Source of the DNA: CAZCPB01 sp044223975
GTDB lineage: Bacteria; Planctomycetota; Phycisphaerae; Phycisphaerales; UBA1924
Assembly: GCA_044223975.1 (NCBI GenBank)
Contig: JBGALI010000022.1
Location: 7,048 to 71,047, forward strand
Reading direction: 5' to 3'
DNA: 64,000 bases
Below the pieces are notes generated by a model. It was not told where the DNA came from, ran no database searches, and worked only from the letters and a program-made list of their open reading frames with translations. Both the position numbers and the translations under genes were made by a program. Shown one piece after another: positions 1 through 8,469 of the stretch. Numbering within the stretch: the stretch's first letter is position 1; each line of letters begins with the position of its first letter.

Positions 1-1166
1 AGGCCGCCAACGTACTCGTAGATCGTCACGCCCGCATCGAGCAGCTCGGCGTAGTAGCTGCGGCTGGCACCAGCGACAATCCACGAGTCGTTCCGCGCCG
101 GCACCACCAGCGTGGTCTTCACGCCGCGGTACGCCGCCGAGCAGAGCGCGGTCTGCATCGACTCGTCGGGCACGTAGTACGGGGTCGTGACGACCAGCTC
201 CCGCCGCGCCGAGTAGATCAACGACTCGAACATCTCCGGCATCGCCGAGTGCCGCACCGTCGGCCCCGTCCCGATGACCTGCGCCACAAACCCCGCGCCC
301 GCCGCCACCGGCACCTCCGCCCCAAGCAGCCCGTCGAGATTCTCGTCGGTGAAGCTCATCCAGTCGCCCGCGAACAGGCGCTGGTTCTGGCGCGCGATCG
401 GGCCCTCGAGGCGCGCCACGCAGTCAACCCAAGGCGCAAAGCGGGCCTTCACGCGAAACTCCGGATCGGCGCAGTTCTGGCTGCCGCAGTACGTGATGCG
501 GTTGTCGATGACCACGATCTTGCGGTGGTTGCGCAGGTCGATGCGCCCCAGCAGGCTCCGCAGCACCAGGCTCCCCACCGTCAGGGCCACCGCCGTCCGG
601 ACCCCCGCCTCGCGCATCTGCGTCCACAGGCCCGACCGCACGAAGGCGCGCGAACCCAGCCCGTCGACCATGGCGCGGCAGGCCACGCCCCGTCGCGCTG
701 CGCGGATCAGCGCCTCGGCCACCTTGCGCCCGTTGTTGTCCGCGAGCCAGATGTAGAACAGCACGTGCACGTGCTCGCGGGCCGCGTCGATGTCGGCCAC
801 CAGCGCGTCGATCGCCGCGTTCGAATCCGCCAGGAGCCTCCCGGAATTCCCGGCCACCGGCGGCAGCCCGCTGATCGACATGCCGACGCGGAACAGGTGC
901 TCGTACCGCTCGGGAAAATGTGCCGCGGCGCCCGCCTCGACCGGCATCGCCGCCATCACGCGGCGCATCTTCTCCGCGCGCCGCCGACCGATGTTGACCT
1001 CGCCGAACAGGATGTACGCCACGATGCCAAGCAGCGGCACGGCAGTCACGACCGCGACCCACGCGATGCGCGAGGCCGGCTCGCGGTGCGGACGCAGGAG
1101 CACCCGCACCAGCGTCAGAACCTGAAGCACAACTCCCAGAACAAAGAGTGCGTTGGCATGGAGCAT
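1..1166 (-). CDS. cls: Cardiolipin synthase, phospholipase D family (3' end outside window)
   Basis: Makes cardiolipin at the cytoplasmic membrane by phosphatidyl transfer. Reading leftwards from ATG at 1166, the frame stays open to the window edge (about 388 codons). Two N-terminal membrane segments come first, the second ending in an ILFGEVNIGRRR-like stretch typical of bacterial Cls. The first HKD box reads NHRKIVVID and is followed by ITYCGSQN. The last visible residues, IYEYVGG, sit just before the expected second HKD box, which lies outside. The gene is cut by the window, not truncated. The family call is firm. I cannot separate Cls subtypes without the C-terminus. Confidence 0.9.
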   Translation of the reverse strand, partial: MLHANALFVLGVVLQVLTLVRVLLRPHREPASRIAWVAVVTAVPLLGIVAYILFGEVNIGRRRAEKMRRVMAAMPVEAGAAAHFPERYEHLFRVGMSISGLPPVAGNSGRLLADSNAAIDALVADIDAAREHVHVLFYIWLADNNGRKVAEALIRAARRGVACRAMVDGLGSRAFVRSGLWTQMREAGVRTAVALTVGSLVLRSLLGRIDLRNHRKIVVIDNRITYCGSQNCADPEFRVKARFAPWVDCVARLEGPIARQNQRLFAGDWMSFTDENLDGLLGAEVPVAAGAGFVAQVIGTGPTVRHSAMPEMFESLIYSARRELVVTTPYYVPDESMQTALCSAAYRGVKTTLVVPARNDSWIVAGASRSYYAELLDAGVTIYEYVGG

Positions 1167-1231
1167 GGAAAATGTATGGCCGGCGGTGGGCCGCGAACAC
1201 CCCCTGAACCGCCCGGAGCACTCGGCGCGGC

Positions 1232-1972
1232 TCAGCGCCCCAGAACCGCGAGCCTCTCTCTCATCTCCCGGTACCGCTCCATGACCCAAACGGATTGAGG
1301 CGCCGGCTCGCGCACCCGCACATCGCACGGCGCGATGAGCACCTCGACATTCTGCACGCCCACATCGGCCGCGAGCACGAACACCTCCTCGATCGCCTCG
1401 TCCCCGATGGCCACGCACCCGATCGACGCGGCCCCGCCGTGAATCATGATGTCACCACCCAGGTCCGTCCGCCCCTCTCGCGCTGCAACCGCGCGGTCCT
1501 CGGCGCTCGGGTAGTCCACCCGCAGCGACAAGTGGAACAAACTGTTGGGATTGAGCGACTCGATACGGTACATCCCCTCCGGAACCTGCCTGTCCCCCTC
1601 GCGCAGCTTGGGCCCCGCCGTCCCGCTGGCCGCGGTGATCGCGTAGCTCGTGATGAACCTCAGCCCATCGGCATCGCGCCCTTCCGCGCCCGCCCCTTCT
1701 CCCGCGTACACCTCGATCCGCTTTTCCTCCTTGAACACGCACAGCATCACCCGCCGCGGCGGGTACGAAATCCCCGCCCGCTCAAACGCTTGCACGAGCC
1801 GCGCCCGCGCTGCCGGGCCGTACTCAGCGACACGCTCCGCCACCGTGCGCTTCACCCCGAGCCTGACCGCAGCGTAACGCGCCGCAAAGCGGCCGGGCGC
1901 GGTGAACGCGAGTACGGCTCCCGCCGCGAGCGCGACGACAGCGACAATCCCCCACTTCGCGATTCGCTTCAT
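1232..1972 (-). CDS. L,D-transpeptidase (YkuD/YafK-like), membrane-anchored
   Basis: Predicted periplasmic L,D-transpeptidase acting on peptidoglycan stem peptides. The 246-residue protein has an N-terminal hydrophobic segment (about 8-24) that anchors or exports it. The catalytic motif HGGAASIGC lies at about 178-186, with His178 and Cys186 as expected for YkuD domains. Upstream sits the usual substrate-loop pattern VPEGMYRIESLNPNSLFH. The shape resembles E. coli YafK/DpaA, some of which hydrolyse the Lpp-peptidoglycan link, so crosslinking and hydrolysis are both possible. It lies 65 bp upstream of cls on the same strand. The ATG start is clear. Confidence 0.85.
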   Translation of the reverse strand: MKRIAKWGIVAVVALAAGAVLAFTAPGRFAARYAAVRLGVKRTVAERVAEYGPAARARLVQAFERAGISYPPRRVMLCVFKEEKRIEVYAGEGAGAEGRDADGLRFITSYAITAASGTAGPKLREGDRQVPEGMYRIESLNPNSLFHLSLRVDYPSAEDRAVAAREGRTDLGGDIMIHGGAASIGCVAIGDEAIEEVFVLAADVGVQNVEVLIAPCDVRVREPAPQSVWVMERYREMRERLAVLGR

Positions 1973-2161
1973 GAAGCTAAATCATCGACAGGCCCTGCGG
2001 TTCTGGATTACGCGCCGCCACTTCGCCCTGAGCCTATTGAGTTGTCGAGGTCCAGCAGTTCTTGAGATTGACGGGGTGGTCTGGCTGCTGCCGCGATCTC
2101 CGCGCTACGCGGCGTCTTCGTTCACTGATGATGGCGCGAACCGCGCGCCGATAAATCAGGA

Positions 2162-3682
2162 ATGCAGTTACGGTGCTTTCGCTTGCCGGTATGCACGGCC
2201 GCCGTGCTCTTCGGCGCGAATGGGGTTTGGGCACAAGATCATAGCGCAACTCTTCAGTGGCTCGAGGACGCGACCGCCGGCGCGTACTCGACTAATGCCT
2301 TCGCGATTTCCCCCGATGGCATTCGAATTGTCGGCCCGTGGGCAACATCGCGACAATCTCCCTGGCCCGCAATATGGACGAACGCTGGTGGCCTGCAATG
2401 GCTCGTTCCACCGCCGCAAAGCTGGTCTTCAGCCTATTTTGTTTCATCGCTCACGCCCGACGGATCCACGGTCGTTGGCAGTGGGTACTTCGCAAACAGG
2501 CGAGTCGGCTATCGATGGTGTGCAGAGTCTCAGAGTCTGCTCCCGCTATGGGATTCGAGCTTAAACGTCAGCATGATGGTCGGGACGTTTATGGGACTGT
2601 CCGACGACGGAAGCGTCGTTGCCTTGACAGTCTTCGACCCGTCGCAGTCGTCGTTGGCCGCGGCGCGGTGGACTGTCGCGGGCGGACTTGAAATTCTGAG
2701 CGAGCCCAGCAGCGCCTTGCGCATGACAACCGCGTGGGCAATCACGGGAAATGGACTGACGATCGCGGGACAAGCGATCACCCCCGCTGGGCCGCGAGCG
2801 GCACGCTGGACCGTGGCCAATGGAACGGAGGTTCTATCCGGGTTGCCCAGCGGCAGCCTCATTTCCGAGTCGGTGTGGATCGCTCCGGACGGCACGGTGA
2901 TTTTCGGGATCGTCAGCCCACCGGGCTCCTACCAAGAAACTCGCCCTTTCCGCTGGACGGCACAGGACGGCGCCGTGCTGCTCGGGTCAATGCCCGGCTA
3001 CGAGTCGTACACGCAAATTAGCCGGGCGACACCCGACGGCCGCCTGGCAGTGGGAACCATCGATGGGAGTGAAGCCATCGTCTGGTCCGCTTCGGGCGGC
3101 TACCGCCTGGTGCGGCAAATTCTCGCAAGTGCGGGCATTTCGCTCGGCAACGACAGTCTCCAACACGCGACCGGCATTTCTGCGGACGGCAGCGTGATCA
3201 CCGGCACCGGAAGTCACGAAGGGAGACAGAGCGGATGGGTCATTCACTGGTCCGGCGATACATGCACACCGCCACGCATCGGCGAGGTATCTCGATCCGT
3301 TCATACGTGCCCTGGCCGCGGCGTGCGCCTCGCGATCGGGCTCGCAGGCTCAACGCCATACACAATTCAATGGAACCGCGGCGGTGTACCGGTGATCGGG
3401 GCCACGTCAGAAGTTCTGAACATTCCCAACGCCGTGACCGACGATACGGGAAGCTACACCTGCCTGGTCAGCAATCCATGCGGGTCCGCGGAAAGCGACC
3501 CCATCGACGTGCTCGTATGCCTTGCCGACTACGACTGCAACGGCTTCGTCAACGGAGACGACTTCGATCGCTTCGTGACGGACTTCGAGATCGAAGATGA
3601 ACAAACCGACGTCAACCACGACGGCTCTGTCGGGGAGGATGACTTCCACGCATTCACGGCCGCCTTCGTCGCGGGATGCTGA
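2162..3682 (+). CDS. Exported repeat protein with Ig-like domain and dockerin-like tail
   Basis: No enzymatic function recognised. The signal peptide runs to VWAQ (about residue 24). Residues 30-365 carry repeated ISPDG, TPDGST and SADGSVI units, a HAF-like extracellular repeat built on 'DG..VVG' turns. Residues about 372-452 form an Ig-like domain (WNRGG...DTGSYTCLVSN). The last 54 residues are a paired dockerin-like calcium module that opens with CLADYDCNG and closes with FVAGC-stop. The module matches the tails of three other proteins here (21248-22891, 43628-45259, 50068-51291). The protein is probably surface-exposed. Base composition is less GC-rich than in the neighbours, hinting at relaxed constraint or transfer. 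Confidence 0.75.
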   Translation: MQLRCFRLPVCTAAVLFGANGVWAQDHSATLQWLEDATAGAYSTNAFAISPDGIRIVGPWATSRQSPWPAIWTNAGGLQWLVPPPQSWSSAYFVSSLTPDGSTVVGSGYFANRRVGYRWCAESQSLLPLWDSSLNVSMMVGTFMGLSDDGSVVALTVFDPSQSSLAAARWTVAGGLEILSEPSSALRMTTAWAITGNGLTIAGQAITPAGPRAARWTVANGTEVLSGLPSGSLISESVWIAPDGTVIFGIVSPPGSYQETRPFRWTAQDGAVLLGSMPGYESYTQISRATPDGRLAVGTIDGSEAIVWSASGGYRLVRQILASAGISLGNDSLQHATGISADGSVITGTGSHEGRQSGWVIHWSGDTCTPPRIGEVSRSVHTCPGRGVRLAIGLAGSTPYTIQWNRGGVPVIGATSEVLNIPNAVTDDTGSYTCLVSNPCGSAESDPIDVLVCLADYDCNGFVNGDDFDRFVTDFEIEDEQTDVNHDGSVGEDDFHAFTAAFVAGC

Positions 3683-3729
3683 CTCCGCGGTGTTCGGCTA
3701 TAGCAGCGTGAAAAATCTTGGCGGCTCTA

Positions 3730-5226
3730 TCACTCCCGCTCCATCATCTCCGCCAGCAGCCGCGCCCCCCACCCCGTCGGCCCTTCCACAAAGCACCCGG
3801 CGTTCTTGTCCGCCACGTGCACGCCCGCGATGTCCAGGTGGCACCACGGCACCTTGGGCTTCACGAAGTAGCTCAGGAACGCCGCGCCCTGGATCGGGTG
3901 CGCCTTGCGGTTGGGGTTGCTGTTCAGGATGTCCGCCACGGGGCTCTTCATCAGGTCGCGGTACTCATCGTGCATCGGCAAGCGCCACACGCGCTCGCCG
4001 CTGACCTTCGACGCCTCCTCCACCTTCGCCCGCAGCTTGTCGTCCTCGCAGAACATCCCGCAGTACGTGGATCCCAGCGCCACCACCACGCCGCCCGTGA
4101 GCGTCGCCAGGTCGACGATGTACGCCGGGTCCTCCTTCTCGCACGCCCAGCACAGCGCGTCGGCCAGCACCAGCCGCCCCTCGGCGTCGGTATTCGTCAC
4201 CTCGACCGTCACGCCGTTGCGGTACGTGATCACATCGTCAGGCCGGTACGCCTCGTCAGAGATCGAGTTCTCGGCGCACGCCAGGAGCGCCACCACCCGC
4301 CGTCGCGGCTTGATCACCGTGGCGATCGCGTGCATCGCGCCCAGCACGGCGCACCCCCCGTCCTTGTCGCGCTTCATCCCCACCATGCCGTTGTTGATCT
4401 TCAGCGACAGGCCGCCCGTGTCGTACGTCATGGTCTTGCCCACGAGCACGATCGGCTTGCCTTTTCCGCCGCCCTTGGGCCGGTACTCCAGCCGCATCAT
4501 CACGGGCTTGTTCTCGCTCGCCTTGCCGACGTTGATCAGCCCCTCGAACTTCTCGCGCACCAGTTCCTGACCCTCGAACGCGCGGAACGAGAGCCCCGCC
4601 TTGCGTGCCATCTTCTTTGCCTGATCGGCCATCCACGACGTCGTCGCCACGTTTGGCGGCGTCTGGCTCAACGTCCGCGTGAAGTTCGCCGACTCCGCGA
4701 GAGCGAGGCCCCGCTCCACGCCGGCGCGGAACTCTGAATCCGCAGCCGCGATCGACACGCGCCCGCGCTTGGGGGTCTTCCCGCCCGTCCCCTTGAACTG
4801 GTCGCACACCCACCCGATGAGACCAAGCCCCTCGCCAAACGCGTTGCCGCACGCGCCCGCGTCGGCGCCCGCGCTCTCGATTGCGCCGCCCAGTTCAACC
4901 CGCGCATCGTCAACCTTGATCGCCGCCAGCCGCCGCCCCAGGCTCCCCGCCGCGTGACGCAGACAGCCCGCCTCAAACTTGTCCTTCTCGCCCAGGCACA
5001 CCAGGAGGAACCGCGCGGGCGCATTGCGCGTCTTCGCATCCGGGAACGCCTCGACGATCGACCCCGCATCGCCGTTGGCCTCCGCCCGCTTCAACGCCGC
5101 GGCAGCGCACCCGCCGATGTCGAGCTTCGCGCTGGCCCTGTCCAGGCCCGCATCCTTGAAGTACCCAAGCACGAGCGCGCCGGGATTGGACTTGGCTTTG
5201 GCCGTAACGCTGATCGAGCTGAACAT
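3730..5226 (-). CDS. pepA: Leucyl aminopeptidase, M17 family
   Basis: Cytosolic two-metal aminopeptidase that removes N-terminal residues from peptides. The start is the ATG at 5226 (MFSSISVTAK); the open frame continues upstream only as antisense of the next gene. Of 498 residues, the N-terminal domain covers about 1-170 and the catalytic domain follows. Predicted metal and catalytic residues are all present: Lys264 and Asp269 in VGKTMTYDTGG, Lys276 in LSLK, Asp287 in MKRD, and Asp347, Glu349 and Arg351 in NTDAEGRL. The segment after MKRD reads KDGG rather than the common MxGA, a mild departure. The length is normal for PepA. Confidence 0.95.
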   Translation of the reverse strand: MFSSISVTAKAKSNPGALVLGYFKDAGLDRASAKLDIGGCAAAALKRAEANGDAGSIVEAFPDAKTRNAPARFLLVCLGEKDKFEAGCLRHAAGSLGRRLAAIKVDDARVELGGAIESAGADAGACGNAFGEGLGLIGWVCDQFKGTGGKTPKRGRVSIAAADSEFRAGVERGLALAESANFTRTLSQTPPNVATTSWMADQAKKMARKAGLSFRAFEGQELVREKFEGLINVGKASENKPVMMRLEYRPKGGGKGKPIVLVGKTMTYDTGGLSLKINNGMVGMKRDKDGGCAVLGAMHAIATVIKPRRRVVALLACAENSISDEAYRPDDVITYRNGVTVEVTNTDAEGRLVLADALCWACEKEDPAYIVDLATLTGGVVVALGSTYCGMFCEDDKLRAKVEEASKVSGERVWRLPMHDEYRDLMKSPVADILNSNPNRKAHPIQGAAFLSYFVKPKVPWCHLDIAGVHVADKNAGCFVEGPTGWGARLLAEMMERE

Positions 5227-5357
5227 GCGGCAACTCCATGAAGTAAAGCGGGGCCACGACTGTAGACCGGCTCGCGCGCGTTCCGTCGGAAGCGGGCCCT
5301 CGCGCGCACCCGGCAAATCACCGGCGCCGCGGACGATCCCCGCGCGGCGCCGTCGCA

Positions 5358-6941
5358 TCACTCGGCCGCGACGCACCGCCCCTTCGACCACTCTCGCAGC
5401 CAGGCGATCGACTCGCGCATCGTCACCGACAGCGGCGGAGAGGCGCGCGCCGCCGCGACGACCGACGCCGTCGTCACGCCCGTCCCTTTCGCGAACGCCG
5501 CGTGCGCGGCGCTCAGCACCGCCTGCTCGATCTCCGCGCCGCTGTACCCCTCCGTCGCGTCGGCCAGCGCTCCAAGGTCGAAGTCCGAAGCATCCTGCCG
5601 CCGCGCCGCCAGGTGAATCGCAAAGATCGCCCGGCGCGCCTCGCGCCCCGGCAGGTCCACGAAGAAGATCTCGTCGAACCTCCCCTTGCGCAGCAGCTCC
5701 GGCGGCAGGGCCTCGATGTCGTTGGCCGTCGCCACCAGGAACACGGGCGCCGCGTGCTCCTGCATCCACGTCAAGAGCGTCCCGAACATCCGCCGCCCCA
5801 CGCCGCCGTCCGTGCTCGCGCTCGCGCTGCCCGCAAAGCCCTTCTCGATCTCGTCGATCCACAGCACCACCGGCGCCATGGCCTCCGCCTGCGCCAGCGC
5901 CTCCCTGAGCTTCCGCTCCGTCTCCCCGATGTACTTATCGAACAGCGCCCCCGGGTCCAGCCGCATCAGCGGCCGTCTCCACGCCGTCGCGATCGCCTTC
6001 GCGGCAAGGCTCTTGCCCGCGCCCTGCACGCCCAGCAGCAGCACGCCCCGCGGCGGGACCAGCCCGAACGCCGCGGCTTTCTTCCCGAAGCTCCGCTCGC
6101 GCTCCGCGAGCCACGCCTTCAGCCTCCCCAACCCGCCGATCGCGTCCATGGAGGTCGGCGCTTCCACGAACTCCAGCACGCCCGCGCTCTGGAACATCTC
6201 CCGCTTGCCGCGCTGGAGCTGCTCCAGATCCTCGTCGGTGACGGCCCGATCGCCCGCGGCCATGTCCGCCACCAATTGGCGCACCTGCCGGCGCGTCAGC
6301 CCTCGCATGTTCTGCACCACGCTCTCGAGGAACGCGCTCTCGCTCCCCGTCACCCGGATCTCAAGCTTCGGAGCGCCCTCGCGGTCGATGCTCCGCAGCG
6401 TCGAACGGACCAGGTCGCGGATCTCCTCGTCGTCGGGCGCGCTGATCCGGTAGCGCGCGCTCGAAGCCTCCACCACCGCCGGCGCCCGCTCCTCGTGATC
6501 GATCATCGCGATCACCGAGCGCATCGGACGCCCCGTCCCTGAGTCGACGCCGGTGCCGATCCTCCCCGCGCGCAGCCCCTCGTGCAGGTCGCGGAACGCC
6601 CGCAGGTTCACGGTGTTCTCAAGCTCGGGCGCCAAGTCGAGCGTTACGACCATCGACGGCTGCGCGAGATTCCGGGCCAGCCAGTACAGCCCGGCCGCGG
6701 CGTTGGCCGTGTCCGGGATCGGGGCCTCGTCCTCGAACAGCAGCCGCCGCACGCCCTGCGTCGCCGACCATCCCCACGCGTCCAGCCCCAGCGCGCGTGC
6801 CACGTCGAGCGCCAGTCCGACCGCCTCGGACTCCTCGCCGGTGACGATGCGCACGCACGAATGGCGTGCCACAAAGAGCTGTTTCAGACGTTCCGCGTCC
6901 ACACCGGGCCCCCGCTGGTCGAAGCCCCAGCGTACCCGCAT
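5358..6941 (-). CDS. AAA ATPase, Ycf46-like
   Basis: AAA-family ATPase resembling cyanobacterial/plastid Ycf46, whose cellular role is poorly defined. Residues 1-260 form the family's non-catalytic N-terminal region. The AAA module follows, with Walker A GVQGAGKS (about 304-311), Walker B VVLWIDE (358-364), a sensor-1 Asn in VATAND, an arginine-finger region in LLRKGRFDE, and a C-terminal lid. ATG 6941 (MRVRWGF) is used here. An upstream in-frame GTG at 6956 adds five residues, and neither has a strong ribosome site. The gene lies 131 bp upstream of pepA on the same strand, perhaps co-transcribed. Confidence 0.85.
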   Translation of the reverse strand: MRVRWGFDQRGPGVDAERLKQLFVARHSCVRIVTGEESEAVGLALDVARALGLDAWGWSATQGVRRLLFEDEAPIPDTANAAAGLYWLARNLAQPSMVVTLDLAPELENTVNLRAFRDLHEGLRAGRIGTGVDSGTGRPMRSVIAMIDHEERAPAVVEASSARYRISAPDDEEIRDLVRSTLRSIDREGAPKLEIRVTGSESAFLESVVQNMRGLTRRQVRQLVADMAAGDRAVTDEDLEQLQRGKREMFQSAGVLEFVEAPTSMDAIGGLGRLKAWLAERERSFGKKAAAFGLVPPRGVLLLGVQGAGKSLAAKAIATAWRRPLMRLDPGALFDKYIGETERKLREALAQAEAMAPVVLWIDEIEKGFAGSASASTDGGVGRRMFGTLLTWMQEHAAPVFLVATANDIEALPPELLRKGRFDEIFFVDLPGREARRAIFAIHLAARRQDASDFDLGALADATEGYSGAEIEQAVLSAAHAAFAKGTGVTTASVVAAARASPPLSVTMRESIAWLREWSKGRCVAAE

Positions 6942-7000
6942 CACGGAAACCCGCACTCTGCCGCGCAGGCGGAAGCCCGTGCCGCGCTGTCGGTGCCCGC

Positions 7001-7228
7001 CTACGCGTACGTGTCGACGCCGCCCGACTCAGTGCGCGCGGGCGGGCCGACCGCCCCACCACTGCCACGCGCGGCAACCTGCTGGGCGGACCGGATCATG
7101 GCCACCATGGCGTCACCCTCCTGCCGCGCCGCGTCCTGGGCCTTGCGGGCCACGGCGACGCTGACCGGGTCGAGGGTGTCGGGAGAGGCAAATCGTGAGA
7201 TCGCCGATGCATCCATGGAGAGTTTCAT
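7001..7228 (-). CDS. Small YjfB-like putative motility-family protein
   Basis: A 75-residue protein whose first half fits the YjfB pattern. It begins MKLSMDASAIS and runs into an amphipathic helix with V.VARKAQDAARQEG and AMVAMIRSAQ. The family is annotated as putative motility protein, but its molecular role is not known to me. The C-terminal 20 residues are Gly/Pro-rich and look disordered. The start could also be the inner ATG at 7216 (MDASAIS), which matches the usual family N-terminus better. No flagellar genes lie nearby. The family call is tentative. Confidence 0.5.
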   Translation of the reverse strand: MKLSMDASAISRFASPDTLDPVSVAVARKAQDAARQEGDAMVAMIRSAQQVAARGSGGAVGPPARTESGGVDTYA

Positions 7229-7467
7229 CGGTCAACACAGGCCGCCGTTCAGAATCGGGTGCCGAGAATCCAATATTCAGTACCGAGCAAAGCACGAATC
7301 GTGTGGAACCTCGGGCGCGAGGTCGGCGAATGGCCTTCCGCGGGCCGGGATCCGAATCCTGCGGCCCGAACCCGCCGCGTGCCGATTGACGCGGGAGCAC
7401 GGGCCCGATACAACAGTTGGCCCGAGCGGCCGTAGAACGGCCGCGAACCGTTCCGAAGGAGTTCGCC

Positions 7468-7761
7468 ATGCGTCGCGCTACCGCCGCCGTGCTTCGTCCG
7501 ACCCTCGCGATGTTCGTTCTGTCCGCGGGCGCGGCCCTGACCGGTGCCTGCGCCAGCGAGGACGCGAGCTACTCCGCCGCCAAGCAGATCCAGTCCAACC
7601 CGACGCCGGGCCTTCAGACGCTCGCGCAGCGTCCCGTCGACGTTGACAATGCCATCGCGATCACCAACGACACGAACCTGCGCATGGCCAACGAGGACCT
7701 GGGCCGTATGTTCTTCTTCGATCGCCCCAGCCGCCTCACGTTCTCGCCGATGCCGCACTGA
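7468..7761 (+). CDS. Small lipoprotein, unknown function
   Basis: A 97-residue protein starting at ATG 7468, chosen because an AAGGAG ribosome site sits 5-10 bases upstream; the longer open frame has no such support. It has a basic N-terminus, a hydrophobic stretch and the lipobox LTGAC, so it is probably a lipid-anchored envelope protein. The mature part holds DVDNAIAITNDTNLRMANEDLGR, then FFFDRPSRLTFSPMPH at the C-terminus. I do not recognise the family. It is monocistronic and followed by a hairpin terminator at 7794-7819. Confidence 0.7.
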   Translation: MRRATAAVLRPTLAMFVLSAGAALTGACASEDASYSAAKQIQSNPTPGLQTLAQRPVDVDNAIAITNDTNLRMANEDLGRMFFFDRPSRLTFSPMPH

Positions 7762-7793
7762 TCTCGGCAGCCACGCACACGAAAAACACCACC

Positions 7794-7819
7794 CACGCCC
7801 GCGTCACATCGCGGGCGTG
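7794..7819 (+). terminator. Hairpin terminator after small lipoprotein gene
   Basis: A perfect 10-bp stem (CACGCCCGCG with CGCGGGCGTG) around a 6-base loop, 33 bases after the stop codon of the lipoprotein gene. Only two T residues follow directly, so the U-tract is weak. Its place between convergent genes supports termination in either direction. Confidence 0.55.
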
Positions 7820-7888
7820 TTGTGATGTCATGTCACTCGAGAGCCTTTGCACGCACCGCCCGCGGCGTCAGCCTCCGCGAGGAAATTG

Positions 7889-8302
7889 TCAGGCCGCGGT
7901 GTACTGCCCGCGCTCGACCTTCTTGAACCGGTCCTTGTGCTTGATCAGGGCCTGATTCACGATCGTGCGGAACGTCTTGGACGTCGTGCGGTACCCGGCC
8001 TTTTGAACAGCGCCAGCGACTTCGGTGACGCCCATCGTCTTGTTCTTCAGAACCTTCACGAGCGCCTCAACCAGGTTCGTCGCGTTCTTGGCGCGGCGAC
8101 GCCCGCCGCCCCCGGCAGCCGCCCCACCGCCACCGACCGAACCCCCCGCGGCCGCGATTTTGGCCTCGATCGCCTGCAGTCGCCGCAGCAACGACGCGTG
8201 ACGCTTGTAAAGCCTGGAGTGCATCTTTTCGCGACGCTGAAGCTCGGCCTGAAGAGATGTGCTCGAAATTCCGGAAAGGGACGGTCTACCTCGTTTGGCC
8301 AT
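7889..8302 (-). CDS. AT-hook / coiled-coil / winged-helix DNA-binding protein
   Basis: A 137-residue predicted nucleoid-associated or regulatory protein. It opens with an AT-hook-like KRGRPS (residues 3-8). A charged helix follows (about 15-50), then a Gly/Ala-rich linker, and a C-terminal winged-helix-like domain (MGVTEVAGAVQKAGYRTTSK...RFKKVERGQYTAA) of the HARE-HTH type. Start codons at 8314 (GTG), 8308 and 8302 (ATG) are possible. ATG 8302 is preferred because GTGAGA lies about 8 bases upstream and the AT-hook then becomes the N-terminus. Two related palindromes lie 37-82 bases upstream, which suggests autoregulation. It ends near the small lipoprotein gene and is divergent to nothing obvious. 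Confidence 0.65.
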   Translation of the reverse strand: MAKRGRPSLSGISSTSLQAELQRREKMHSRLYKRHASLLRRLQAIEAKIAAAGGSVGGGGAAAGGGGRRRAKNATNLVEALVKVLKNKTMGVTEVAGAVQKAGYRTTSKTFRTIVNQALIKHKDRFKKVERGQYTAA

Positions 8303-8338
8303 GGGCATTCTCACTGTCTTAGATTTTTTGTCGGTTCA

Positions 8339-8352
8339 CACACAAATGTGTG
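8339..8352. promoter_or_regulatory. Operator-like palindrome 1 upstream of winged-helix gene
   Basis: CACAC-AAAT-GTGTG: perfect 5-bp arms, centred 30 bp from a second, longer palindrome with the same CACACAAA/TGTG core. Spacing is about three helical turns, so both sites would face the same side of the DNA. Operator function is inferred from symmetry and position. Confidence 0.5.
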
Positions 8353-8366
8353 AAATCAGCCCGATC

Positions 8367-8384
8367 GCACACAAAATTGTGTGC
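8367..8384. promoter_or_regulatory. Operator-like palindrome 2 upstream of winged-helix gene
   Basis: GCACACAA-AA-TTGTGTGC: perfect 8-bp arms with a 2-base centre. It shares its core with the palindrome at 8339-8352. It lies in the 167-bp gap between the winged-helix gene and the 3' end of parB, both on the minus strand. Confidence 0.55.
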
Positions 8385-8469
8385 TAACGCGCAAAACGTT
8401 AGCCACGGGATAGTCGAATTGCAAGATGAGCACCCGCCGCCGCGGGGTCGTGCGTGTTGTCCGGCACGA

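Noticed and set aside
5227..5862. N-terminal extension of the aminopeptidase frame
   Set aside because: Arg/Gly-rich antisense of the AAA ATPase gene; the M17 domain starts at ATG 5226.
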